Part shown: in pieces, positions 26,527 through 34,108 of the stretch
How the letters are laid out: every line of letters begins with the position of its first letter
How positions within the stretch are numbered: the first letter of the stretch is position 1
NCBI RefSeq assembly: GCF_014946725.1
Contig: NZ_JACFXY010000018.1
Coordinates: 1-54,928 of the forward strand
Length of the DNA stretch: 54,928 bases
Direction of reading: 5' to 3'
From: Mixta mediterraneensis
GTDB taxonomy: Bacteria > Pseudomonadota > Gammaproteobacteria > Enterobacterales > Enterobacteriaceae
The notes under the pieces: model-generated
Database searches by the model: none
What the model was told of the DNA's origin: nothing
What the model saw: only the letters and a program-made list of their open reading frames with translations
Translations under genes and position numbers: made by a program

Positions 26527-27140
26527 GACTCACCCTCCCTGAGTTCGCTGACCAGTGCGCGCAGAAGTTCAGGCGTCAGCGGGCCAGTCAGGTTGAGGCT
26601 TCCACCTGGCAACGTCAGCCTGCAGCTGATGACCGGTGGCAGGTCTGCTGATACGACGCCGTTTTGCCTGGGCGGAGGGACAACAGGCTCCATAGTAACC
26701 GGAATCAGAGTCGCTCTGTTGGCCGGATCCAGTAGCCCCTGACGATGCAGATTGCGCCAGTTGAACAGCAGATTATCGTTAATGCCATGCTCACGGGCAA
26801 TTTGAGCCACACAGGCGTCCGGCTGCAGGGTCAGCTCCGCCATGCGAATTTTGAATTCCAGAGGCCAGTCCGGCCGGCGTTTTTTTACAGGAAGATTTGT
26901 CTCAAGATTGAAGGCATAGAGCTCTTCCTCCAGGCGTTCAGGCGTGTATTCTTCCGACAATGGCCAGTTAATTCCGGTTCGTCGAAAACGCGTGAACATT
27001 TTATGTATGGCAGATGAGCTAAGGTTCAGTTGTTCTGCTATTTCACGGTAAGTCAGAGCCTCATTAAAGCGCAGGCTCAGCGCTGTGAAGATCCATGGTC
27101 TTCTGGTGTAAGGCGTATTTTTGTCCACGGTAGTGTCCAT
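26523..27140 (-). CDS. tnpA: IS66 TnpA (Orf1) with an unusual extra helix-turn-helix segment
   Basis: Usual IS66 TnpA is about 130-150 residues. Here about 205 are encoded from MDTTVDKNTP. The ordinary part (RRPDWPLEFKIRMAELTLQP, VAQIAREHGINDNLLFNWR) is preceded by about 70 additional residues, LRFNEALTYREIAEQLNLSS and RRTGINWPLSEEYTPERLEE. These resemble the N-terminal helix-turn-helix of IS408/IS1162-type IstA proteins. ATG 27140 is preferred over 27158. The extra part could be a real subfamily feature or an in-frame insertion. Confidence 0.8.
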   Translation of the reverse strand: MDTTVDKNTPYTRRPWIFTALSLRFNEALTYREIAEQLNLSSSAIHKMFTRFRRTGINWPLSEEYTPERLEEELYAFNLETNLPVKKRRPDWPLEFKIRMAELTLQPDACVAQIAREHGINDNLLFNWRNLHRQGLLDPANRATLIPVTMEPVVPPPRQNGVVSADLPPVISCRLTLPGGSLNLTGPLTPELLRALVSELREGES

Positions 27141-27189
27141 GGTAGGAAACGCGGGCAAAAATAAAAGACGGTCTGGATGAGACGCTTAC

Positions 27190-27339
27190 GAATATCCGCT
27201 TACCGGGCGGGATATTGCGGCGGCGCTGGGCGAGAAATCGCCGGAGAAAGAGCCGGAAGCAGAGAGTCAGCCCGATCAGTCGCTTCATCTGAAGCAGATC
27301 GAGCGGGACATCGTGAAAGAAAAATCTTTCGAGGACTGA
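27190..27339 (+). pseudogene. traI: 3' end of traI, right arm
   Basis: The last 49 codons of traI, in mirror orientation to the long fragment at 20327. EYPLTGRDIAAALGEKSPEK matches, the only clear change being Ala to Glu in the following EPEAE. Everything upstream has been removed up to the IS66 right end, likely by an IS66-adjacent deletion or by recombination between IS66 copies. Confidence 0.9.
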
Positions 27340-27348
27340 CGCCGGTTG

Positions 27349-27996
27349 CTATGCCTTTTCCGGCAGCAGCTGGATAACGGAAAAGCCTTCCTCATCAGGC
27401 CGCTGTTCGCTTTTTAAATGGCATTGCTCAAGTAACGGAAATACGCCTGAAATATCACCGGTGAAGCGGATCTCCAGCGGTTTAATCAGTTCGCCACTGT
27501 CACTGAATGCAGGATGGAGTTCTGCTTTCGGGGTATACACCGCGCTGGCCGTTGCTGATTCCCTTTGATAACTACGCCATTCCTGCTGTGACAGCAGAAA
27601 GTCCAGCCAGCCCATTGTTTTCAGCGTTTCAATAAAATACGTGAAGCGGAATAACACGCTTTGTTTCGCCAGTTCGCCCGTGCTGGAACGCCAGATGTAC
27701 TCCACCTTGCGGTGCAGCCTGGCACCAAAACCGTAGCGTTTCCCCTGGTCAAGAAGCCAGAGAATGTCCTGTGCGACCGAGCGGGGGAACAGCTTACGTT
27801 TTTGCGCGGCAGCCAGCCACTGCATGATGAACATGTGTATCTGTAAATCTGTGCGAATTTTGCCCTGTTTCTGCGACAGCTTTATCGCTACCAGCAGGCA
27901 CCATGCCAGATGCATCAGTTCTTCGGTCGGGCGTTTCTGATAAAAGACAGTCAACCAGTACCACTCCATTTTTTTCGTCGCGCGGAAGGATAGCAT
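27349..27996 (-). CDS. Conserved plasmid protein of unknown function, copy 2
   Basis: The 215-residue sister of the ORF at 19670, with only about ten substitutions (MLSFRATKKM, SEQRPDEEGFSVIQLLPEKA). It converges on the traI end in the same way. Its start is preceded by a short GGGG instead of the eleven-G run of copy 1. No function is recognised. Confidence 0.75.
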   Translation of the reverse strand: MLSFRATKKMEWYWLTVFYQKRPTEELMHLAWCLLVAIKLSQKQGKIRTDLQIHMFIMQWLAAAQKRKLFPRSVAQDILWLLDQGKRYGFGARLHRKVEYIWRSSTGELAKQSVLFRFTYFIETLKTMGWLDFLLSQQEWRSYQRESATASAVYTPKAELHPAFSDSGELIKPLEIRFTGDISGVFPLLEQCHLKSEQRPDEEGFSVIQLLPEKA

Positions 27997-28117
27997 ATTG
28001 CATCCCCGGTCGGGAGCAGGGCTACCGCCTTCGCTGCGCTCAGTTGGTCAACCCCGGGAACGGGTAAAAGCAAGTTTTACCCGCCCCCGGCGTTTCTGTT
28101 AAAAATCCAAAGGAATC

Positions 28118-28684
28118 ATGATGATGCTATTTTCATGCGGAAGACTGGTCAGGGCCAGCTTTCTTTGTCTTCCCCTGCTGTCTTCTCTGCCCTTCCCCGC
28201 CGACGCGGGGATATCGACGGCTCCGGATATTCAGGTGGGTTTTTCTCCTGAAGGGACTGGCCGTCTTCTGGTGCTGAACACCATCGGTTCCGCACAGCAG
28301 AGTATCCGGATGATGGCCTATTCCTTCACCGATCCGGACGTGATGAAAGCGCTTATTGCCGCGCATCAACGGGGCGTGGATATAAAAATCGTTATCGACG
28401 AGAAAGGCAACCGCAACAGAGCCAGCATGGCGGCAATGAATCTGATTGTGAATGCCGGTATTCCGTTGAGGACAAACAGCCGCTTCCCTATCCAGCATGA
28501 TAAGATTTTAATTGTTGATAATCATACAGTTGAGTCAGGAAGCTATAACTTCAGCAGAGCGGGAGCGAGTAAAAATTCGGAGAACGTGGTGGTGATGCGC
28601 TTTATGCCCGCCATCGCCAGCCAGTATCTGTCTCACTGGCAGTCCCGCTGGGAAATGGGGACAGACTGGCAATCGACCTACTGA
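28118..28684 (+). CDS. nuc: PLD-family endonuclease (Nuc-like), exported, copy 2
   Basis: A 188-residue near-identical copy of the nuclease at 18978. The signal peptide has small changes (SCGRL, PFPADAG), the mature part has almost none, and the HKD motif IQHDKILIVDNHTVESG is kept. Two intact copies of a secreted nuclease on one replicon are unusual and provide homology for inversion between the arms. It is preceded by AAAGGAATC. Confidence 0.9.
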   Translation: MMMLFSCGRLVRASFLCLPLLSSLPFPADAGISTAPDIQVGFSPEGTGRLLVLNTIGSAQQSIRMMAYSFTDPDVMKALIAAHQRGVDIKIVIDEKGNRNRASMAAMNLIVNAGIPLRTNSRFPIQHDKILIVDNHTVESGSYNFSRAGASKNSENVVVMRFMPAIASQYLSHWQSRWEMGTDWQSTY

Positions 28685-28830
28685 TAACGGCGTACAGATG
28701 ACCTTTCACTGGAAGGGGTGATCCGTGCGCCAACACAGATCACCTTTTCGATAAAAGTTAAGTCGCTGATTTACCGATTCTGTAGTATTCTCCACGGGAC
28801 GATCCTTTTTTGATCCTTGGGGAGGCGGAG

Positions 28831-29076
28831 ATGTCGCAAGCCGTAAATGCAGCAACTTCCTCACCGAAACGTGCTTACAGAAAAGGTAATCCATTATCTG
28901 TGTCTGAAAGGCAACAAGCACTAATGGAGCGCCGAAAAGAAACCCATAAAGAAATCAAAGTTTACGTTCCAACAGTTCTGAAAGAGCGGTTACAAAACCT
29001 GTGTGAGGCTGAAGGTGTTTCTCAGGCAGAAATGATCAGTCGGCTTATTGCCGATGCCGGTGTCCCACAGAAGTGA
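28831..29076 (+). CDS. copB: CopB/RepA2 transcriptional repressor, copy 2, diverged
   Basis: An 81-residue CopB-type repressor whose first 24 residues are close to copy 1 (MSQAVNAATSSPKRAYRKGN) while the remaining part differs (THKEIKVYVPTVLKERLQNL, GVSQAEMISRLIADAG). ATG 28831 is chosen, preceded by GGGGAGGCGGAG; the longer ORF adds only a promoter-like stretch. The divergence inside otherwise near-identical arms points to separate incompatibility histories. Confidence 0.88.
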   Translation: MSQAVNAATSSPKRAYRKGNPLSVSERQQALMERRKETHKEIKVYVPTVLKERLQNLCEAEGVSQAEMISRLIADAGVPQK

Positions 29077-29209
29077 ACAACGTTATGGGTGAACATTCTT
29101 GAGTGCAGAATGAATCGGTGCTAAATTGCTGTCCAGAGTAAAGAAATTTTGGCGAGCCACGCCGTAAGGTGGCAGGGAACTGGTTCTGATGAGATGTTTA
29201 TCCGGAACC

Positions 29210-29301
29210 AGAAAAAACGAAACCCCGATAATCTCCTTAACTTTGGCGAGTGAGAGATTAATCGGGGCCTACTAAAAACTGCATAGAAGCTGTTGCTCTA
29301 T
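29210..29301 (-). ncRNA. copA: CopA antisense RNA, copy 2
   Basis: On the minus strand: -35 TTGCAG (complement of 29331-29336), 17-bp spacer, -10 TATACT (complement of 29308-29313). A first hairpin follows (CTGCATAGA...TCTATGCAG), then the large stem CCCCGAT/ATCGGGG (29223-29267) with loop CACTCGCCAAAGTTAA, then TTTCGTTTTTT. The loop differs from copy 1 at about three bases, the kind of change known to alter IncFII incompatibility. Confidence 0.88.
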
Positions 29302-29318
29302 GCAGGGAGTATATGTGC

Positions 29319-29393
29319 ATGCTCAGAAAACTGCAATACCTTCTGTGCTACCTGCTCCTTCCGTGCAACATAAGCGCAGGAAGGTGTGGCTGA
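29319..29393 (+). CDS. tap: repA leader peptide Tap, copy 2
   Basis: A 24-residue leader (MLRKLQYLLC... ending CNISAGRCG) with its TGA (29391-29393) inside the start of repA (GTG 29386). It differs from copy 1 at Pro/Leu 5, near residues 11-15 and at the last residue. Same role: its translation permits repA translation. Confidence 0.9.
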   Translation: MLRKLQYLLCYLLLPCNISAGRCG

Positions 29394-30249
29394 CGCTCAG
29401 GCCTTGTTCACACATTACCGACAGGTCAAGAACCCAAATCCGGAATTCACCCCGCGTGAGGGCAAAAAGACCCTGCCGTTCTGCCGTAAGCTGATGGCGA
29501 AAGCCGAAGGCTTCACGTCCCGTTTTGATTTCTCCATGCACGTTGCGTTTGCGCGTTCGCTGGGTGTGCGTCACCGTATGCCGCCGTTGTTGCGCCGCCG
29601 CGCCATCGATGCGCTGCTACAGGGGCTGTGCTTCCACTATGACCCGCTGGCTAACCGCGTCCAGCGCTCCATCACCAATCTGGCCATCGAGTGCGGGCTG
29701 GCCACGGAATCGAAAAGCGGCAATCTGTCCATCACCCGCGCCACGCGGGCGCTGAAGTTTATGGCGGAGCTGGGGCTGATTACCTACCAGACCGAGTATG
29801 ACCCGCAGATTGGGTGCAACATCCCGACCGATATCACCTTCACGCCAGCCCTGTTCTCCGCGCTGGGTGTTTCTGACGTGGCCGTTGTGGCCGCGAGGCG
29901 CAGTCGCGTGGAGTGGGAAAACCAGCAGCGTGAAAAACAACGTCTCCCCCGGCTGGATATGGACGAACTGATAGCCAAAGCCTGGCGGTTCGTGCGTGAG
30001 CGCTTCCGGAGTTACCAGTCCGAACGCAAATCGCACGGGCTGAAGCGCGCCCGCGCCCGCCGTGACGCTGACCGTAACCGCCGCGATATTGAAACTATCG
30101 TGAAGCAGCAACTGACGCGTGAAATTGCCGAGGGCCGCTTTACCGGCAACCTGGACGCCGTGCGTCGGGAACAGGCAAGGCGTGTAAAAGAGCGTATGCT
30201 GATGTCCCGTGGTAACAACTATACGCGGCTGGCAACGGCCACCACCTGA
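29386..30249 (+). CDS. repA: IncFII-type replication initiator RepA, copy 2
   Basis: A 287-residue RepA starting at GTG 29386 (VADAQALFTHYRQ), otherwise identical to copy 1 in sequence and length. Because both initiators are the same protein, each can act at either origin. Only the copy-control elements (copA loop, copB, tap) differ. It is followed by an origin segment with a DnaA box. Confidence 0.95.
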   Translation: MADAQALFTHYRQVKNPNPEFTPREGKKTLPFCRKLMAKAEGFTSRFDFSMHVAFARSLGVRHRMPPLLRRRAIDALLQGLCFHYDPLANRVQRSITNLAIECGLATESKSGNLSITRATRALKFMAELGLITYQTEYDPQIGCNIPTDITFTPALFSALGVSDVAVVAARRSRVEWENQQREKQRLPRLDMDELIAKAWRFVRERFRSYQSERKSHGLKRARARRDADRNRRDIETIVKQQLTREIAEGRFTGNLDAVRREQARRVKERMLMSRGNNYTRLATATT

Positions 30250-30600
30250 CCCCCTCCCGTTTCATTAATCCGGCTGACCCCGGAGGGTTCTGCACGTCTG
30301 TTACTCACCGTTGCTTATTATCTGAGCGAACGGACATGGCGGCCATCCATGCTTCCCTCTCTTTTCCTGCAAAACCGTGCTGAAATTTTGTCGCCGGTGC
30401 CATCTTTGCCCGATGAATTCAGTTATCCACACATAACTGCAAGGGACTTTTCCATAAGGTTACAACCGTTATGCTCACAGAGCGCCAGCCGACCTGATTT
30501 CAAAGTGCGTGGTTCCCTTTAAAAACCTGCTCAGTACTTCTTTTAAATACCTTTTATGTTTTTCATATAAACAAATAACCTGTTCATCGTCTGCCTTGTG
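30250..30600 (+). other. IncFII-type origin region, copy 2
   Basis: Directly downstream of repA, without ORFs, holding a DnaA box TTATCCACA (30423-30431) and the same GC-rich and AT-rich blocks as the left arm. It is the expected oriR. Small changes from the left arm occur in the AT-rich stretch (30540-30575). Confidence 0.7.
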
Positions 30601-30965
30601 GACAGCCTCAGAGAATGCCCGCCCTTGCAGCGGACTCACGTCCGCGCCGGTTCGATAAAAGCTAAGTTACCTCCCGTCGCTACGCGACAGGCACCGTAAG
30701 GCATCTGAATTTAGTTACAGCATTCAGAATCCGTTCCCGCAAACCCGGAATGTGCATATCTGTAACCTCATAACCACACCCACCACTGAAAAGCGGCCCC
30801 GTCCCGGCCAGAGGCCGGAACAGCGTCGCTTTTAATGATGTATGTTGTAACTAGAGCTAAGTCGCTTTGAGAAATATCGCTGGAAGGTCTGGATTAACAC
30901 GCCCGTAAGCGGCCCTCACGGCCCGCTAACGCGGAGATACGCCCCGACTGCGGCTACGCCTTGTC

Positions 30966-31181
30966 GTGACCACTCCGACAGCGCACAAAAGCTTCTGTGT
31001 TGCTTTTAACGGGTTTGTGTCTAACAGGGTGAAGGAATGGATTGGCAGATCCTATCAGAACTGTAACCGGCTACGCCGGGTCACGGTGCCATTCACCCAT
31101 AGAGCTATATTCAGCATTGGCTGGCACCTCCATGCCGCTTTGCGGCATTTAAATAACTGGCTGCGCACTGCTCGCCAGTAG
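30966..31181 (+). CDS. Small conserved ORF shared by both arms, copy 2
   Basis: 71 codons, mirror copy of the ORF at 16510-16731, sharing TTPTAHKSFC and RLRRVTVPFT. It may be non-coding conserved DNA; no ribosome site or function was recognised. Confidence 0.3.
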   Translation: MTTPTAHKSFCVAFNGFVSNRVKEWIGRSYQNCNRLRRVTVPFTHRAIFSIGWHLHAALRHLNNWLRTARQ

Positions 31182-31410
31182 GAAATATGTAGCTATTCGG
31201 ATGTAAAGCCGCAAAGCGAGCGACTGCCAGAGGATAATGCGGGATGAGTGATTATCCCTAAAAGGATATCATTTAACATTTATAATACTATCTATTTAAT
31301 ATTAAAATACTATTGGTAAAACATCAAAAGACCTATTGACATCACTTGCGGAGGGTTTAATATAGCTGCGTCAATTCATCGTTTTTAATATTAAAATGGA
31401 TTAAATTAAG

Positions 31411-32061
31411 ATGATACTTACAATTGCAAATACGAAAGGCGGTGTGGGGAAGTCTACCCTCGCAGTAAACATCGCAGTAGAACGTGCCCGATTAGGTAAA
31501 CGTGTATGGCTGGTTGATGGAGACCGGCAGGGTTCCTCGCAAACAGCAATTTTGATCCGTAGTGAGGCGGGTTTAGAACCAGGCTTAGCATGTTCACATT
31601 TTCCTGACGGCCCAATTCTTAGGACGCAGGTTTTACAACAGAAATCTAATTTTGATGAGGTGATCATTGAATGTGGAGGTAGGGACTCTACAGCAATGCG
31701 TGCAGCATTAACGCTGACTGATATTCTCGTAGTGCCTTTCGTTCCTGGTAGTTTTGAGGTGTGGGCTATGGAAGATGTTGTCAATCTGGTGCGTGATGCC
31801 AGAAGTGTGCGAGACGGTTTAACAGCATTCTCTTTACTCAACCGTGCTGATCCCAATCCTCGCAGCAATGATAATGCCGATATGCTGGATGCGATGAGAG
31901 ACTATAACGAAGACATACAATTACTGGATCACACAATCAGGCAAAGGAAAGTTTTTGCAGCAGCAGCAGGAAGCGGAAGGTCTGTTTCCGAGCTTAAATT
32001 GCGTGCTCATGAGAAGGCAGCAAAAACAGAGTTAGATACTCTTGTTTCAATACTGTTTTAG
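31411..32061 (+). CDS. parA: ParA-family partition ATPase, second system
   Basis: A 216-aa small ParA: deviant Walker A ANTKGGVGKSTLAVNIA (residues 5-21), DGDRQGSSQTA as A' box, and VIIECGGRDS in place of the usual IID(A/T). The ECGG at Walker B and the C-terminal SGRSVSELK are like the IncA/ParA group of plasmid segregation ATPases. It is not close to ParF at 14863. It is followed 39 bp later by a small DNA-binding partner. Confidence 0.9.
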   Translation: MILTIANTKGGVGKSTLAVNIAVERARLGKRVWLVDGDRQGSSQTAILIRSEAGLEPGLACSHFPDGPILRTQVLQQKSNFDEVIIECGGRDSTAMRAALTLTDILVVPFVPGSFEVWAMEDVVNLVRDARSVRDGLTAFSLLNRADPNPRSNDNADMLDAMRDYNEDIQLLDHTIRQRKVFAAAAGSGRSVSELKLRAHEKAAKTELDTLVSILF

Positions 32062-32100
32062 AATTAAAGTAATATTAAAATAAACTCATTTGGATTTCAT

Positions 32101-32382
32101 ATGGCTATTACAAGAAAGCCTGTAGTCAAGGCAGAACCAGTAGATACCATTAGTAACTTCATAAATCAGGCTCCCGATGGCATTAAGAGTGAAACACCTG
32201 CCGAAAAAAAGGGAGTCGTCAAAGGTCAGCGACAGCAGATTACAGTGACATTTGACCCTGATGTCATCGAGCTTTTAGATATCATGTCAGCAGAAGAGGG
32301 GGTATCAAGAGCGGCACTAATCAGGATGGCAGTAAAACAACTCATTACCCGTGGAACCACTGTTGGTGGAACCAATCAGTAA
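32101..32382 (+). CDS. parB: Ribbon-helix-helix centromere-binding protein, second system
   Basis: A 93-residue protein with a long flexible basic start (ITRKPVVKAEPVDTISNFIN) and a C-terminal ribbon-helix-helix (QRQQITVTFDPDVIELLDIM, EGVSRAALIRMAVKQLI). By position and fold it is the adaptor that binds the AT-rich palindromes and contacts ParA through its tail. It is not homologous to ParG beyond the shared fold. Confidence 0.82.
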   Translation: MAITRKPVVKAEPVDTISNFINQAPDGIKSETPAEKKGVVKGQRQQITVTFDPDVIELLDIMSAEEGVSRAALIRMAVKQLITRGTTVGGTNQ

Positions 32383-32512
32383 ATCATTTTAATATTAAAA
32401 TGATATTGATATAGGTTAAATTAATTGGATTATAACATTGTTGCAACTGCATATTATGTGAAAATTACTACAGACCTAAATTGCGATTTAGGTCTATTAA
32501 ACCTATAGGTGA

Positions 32513-33487
32513 CTATGTTTGCCACCTTCCATCATATTCATCCCACCCCCGGCCGGTCTGGTCATTGGTCAGCAGACAGTCAATGACCAGACAGTTGCGA
32601 TCATCTGCTATCATATTAATTTCACTAAATAAATACTCTACCTGTTCTTTCAACTGATCGTTGTTTTCAGCAGTCAGAGGTATCCGGTATTCATTCCCCC
32701 CTAAAATTTGACCGTCGAATTCAGCTTCGATGAACCAGTCAATCAACTCTCTGGTTTTTTTCTTCCCACGGGTAAATTTACTGCCATTTTCAATCGACAC
32801 AAACAAGGTCATAGAATGTGGGGCAGGGGAGGCCACATGAGTTTCTTCTGGAGTTTTAGCTTCAATCTGGCTGGCTGCATATTTGATGGCACTGCTGATA
32901 GTGCTTCGGCTGCAACCTATCGTTTTCTGAACCTGAGTCCAGGAACTACCGCTCAACAATAGCCGGTTGATAGCATCGTAACGCGGCTTATTGACCTGCC
33001 GCCCACGGTATTTACCCGCTGCTTTCGCTTTGGTTATGCCCTGCTGCTGACGTTCCCGCCGCTGTTCGTAATCGCGCCGTGCAATAGCGGCCAGCATATC
33101 GAGCAACATATCATTGATGGCCGCAAACATTCGGCTGTCAAATTCATTGGCTCTGGGAGAAAGGTGCTGCCAGGTGGTGGGAACATTGACGGCCACAACC
33201 CACACGCCACGCTGACGGATGATCGCTTTAAGTTTCTCCCACTCATCTCCTTTTAAACGAGAAAGCCGATCGACGTCCTCAATGAGTAATACATCACCAG
33301 GGCGACTGTCATTGAGCAAACGAAAAAGTTCGGGACGCTCCAGGCGTGCGCCTGATTCATTCTCAGCATAATAGTTACAGATGATGACATTATGCTCATG
33401 AGCAAAGCGGTCAAGCATATCGCGGGCACGTTGAGCATCCTGCTCACTGGTGGAAGCCCGAAGGTAGGCGCGAACAAACATGGACAT
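32513..33487 (-). CDS. Plasmid serine recombinase with an extra C-terminal domain
   Basis: About 324 residues. Residues 1-200 form a small serine recombinase: AYLRASTSEQDAQRA with catalytic Ser, LLIEDVDRLSRLKGDEWEKL arginine region, GITKAKAAGKYRGRQVNK and a helix-turn-helix (SWTQVQKTIGCSRSTISSAI). About 100 further residues follow (NGSKFTRGKKKTRELIDWFI, RNCLVIDCLLTNDQTGRGWD) that are not part of standard resolvases. It probably resolves plasmid multimers. The ATG at 33487 or 33481 is preferred over the ORF start, since the preceding residues look like leader DNA. Its C-terminal homologue survives at 14398-14706. Confidence 0.88.
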   Translation of the reverse strand: MSMFVRAYLRASTSEQDAQRARDMLDRFAHEHNVIICNYYAENESGARLERPELFRLLNDSRPGDVLLIEDVDRLSRLKGDEWEKLKAIIRQRGVWVVAVNVPTTWQHLSPRANEFDSRMFAAINDMLLDMLAAIARRDYEQRRERQQQGITKAKAAGKYRGRQVNKPRYDAINRLLLSGSSWTQVQKTIGCSRSTISSAIKYAASQIEAKTPEETHVASPAPHSMTLFVSIENGSKFTRGKKKTRELIDWFIEAEFDGQILGGNEYRIPLTAENNDQLKEQVEYLFSEINMIADDRNCLVIDCLLTNDQTGRGWDEYDGRWQT

Positions 33488-33625
33488 GGTACTGTTAGAG
33501 TCCTTTGGTGATACTGGTCTGGTTAGGGTTGGTGTCATGTAGATAAACAGTACCGGATTCTGCCAGTTCGGTATAGGGATACTTAAACAGTACTATTAGT
33601 TTTATGACGTAATCCGCTGATTGAA
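33488..33625. promoter_or_regulatory. Upstream region of the serine recombinase
   Basis: Holds ACAGTACCGG, TACTGTTAG and ACAGTACTATTAG sequences in direct and inverted order around 33485-33595, a plausible res/operator site for the recombinase. No gene is seen. Confidence 0.4.
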
Positions 33626-34108
33626 CTAATTCGCAAATCGGTACGTTTTCTTACCGCCTTGCGTTTTATTTATTAGCTTAAACCCACTTCCGGTCAGCAA
33701 CTTCATCATTTTTATGGAAGGAGGTAGACAGGATGCCTCTAGCCTGTGGCCGGGAGTAGCTTCAATAATCGAGGTAAGCATATTTTTGCCAATACCTTTA
33801 CCCTGCTTATCTGCTGCAACGGCGAACATACGGATCTCAAGATGCGAAGCGCGGCCAGCAAAATCATTACGCCCGGTAAGCAGGGCAAAACCCACCGGTT
33901 CACGCTTTAACTGATCGTCAAAGACAAAGAGATAATCCCCTATGGGAATATTATCTCTATATTTTTGAATAACGCTCTCAAGATCAGATTTTACTATTTC
34001 AAAGCCCTTGCCACCAAAACAAAAAAATGCACCTGATGCTATCCCATCACGCACCAGATTCATGATAAAAGGAATATCGTTATCATTCCCTAATCGTATA
34101 TCGAGCAT
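33626..34108 (-). CDS. GNAT-family N-acetyltransferase
   Basis: A 160-residue acetyltransferase: LDIRLGNDNDIPFIMNLVRD at the start, EIRMFAVAADKQGKGIGKNML holding the acetyl-CoA pyrophosphate loop (Q-x-x-G-x-G), and an LTGSGFKLINKTQGGKKTYR end. The ATG at 34108 has a perfect GGAGG 7 nt upstream, so the longer ORF start is rejected. The substrate is unknown. No DUF1778-type antitoxin precedes it, so it is not an obvious TacAT pair. It stands alone between the recombinase and higBA. Confidence 0.85.
   Translation of the reverse strand: MLDIRLGNDNDIPFIMNLVRDGIASGAFFCFGGKGFEIVKSDLESVIQKYRDNIPIGDYLFVFDDQLKREPVGFALLTGRNDFAGRASHLEIRMFAVAADKQGKGIGKNMLTSIIEATPGHRLEASCLPPSIKMMKLLTGSGFKLINKTQGGKKTYRFAN

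Larger units (their letters stand above)
24558..27189 (-). mobile_element. IS66-family element at the centre of the inverted structure
   Basis: A 2,632-bp element with GTAAGCGTCTCATCCAGACC as inverted ends (left 24558, right inverted to 27189), carrying tnpA, tnpB and tnpC on the minus strand. The flanking 8 bp do not match (acaacgcc and gaatatcc), and both flanks are traI, in opposite orientation and from different positions. The element therefore bridges two formerly separate traI genes; it did not simply insert. Confidence 0.9.
27190..31179 (+). repeat. Right arm of the large inverted repeat (IncFII replicon copy 2)
   Basis: Mirror image of 16491-20476, holding traI end, the 215-aa ORF, nuc, copB, copA, tap, repA, origin and the small conserved ORF in the same order. 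Its outer boundary lies at ctgctcgccagt (31168-31179). Beyond it the two sides carry different partition systems. Confidence 0.85.
31294..32401. repeat. AT-rich palindromes flanking the second partition operon (candidate parS)
   Basis: The core AATATTAAAAT occurs four times: 31294-31308, 31382-31397, 32071-32081 and 32386-32401. The last is a perfect 16-bp palindrome ATTTTAATATTAAAAT. They stand before parA, between parA and parB, and after parB, as expected for the operator/centromere of a ribbon-helix-helix ParB. This set is unlike the ACTC repeats of the first partition locus. Confidence 0.7.

Noticed and set aside
24558..27189. The same traI stretch on both sides of IS66 (GGTCTGGATGAGACGCTTAC in inverted copies).
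   Set aside because: These bases are the terminal inverted repeats of IS66 itself (GTAAGCG ends). traI starts only outside them, and the two flanks come from different traI positions.
29617..30111. 164-codon ORF antisense to repA, identical in both arms.
   Set aside because: Its conservation follows from repA identity; there is no start context of its own.
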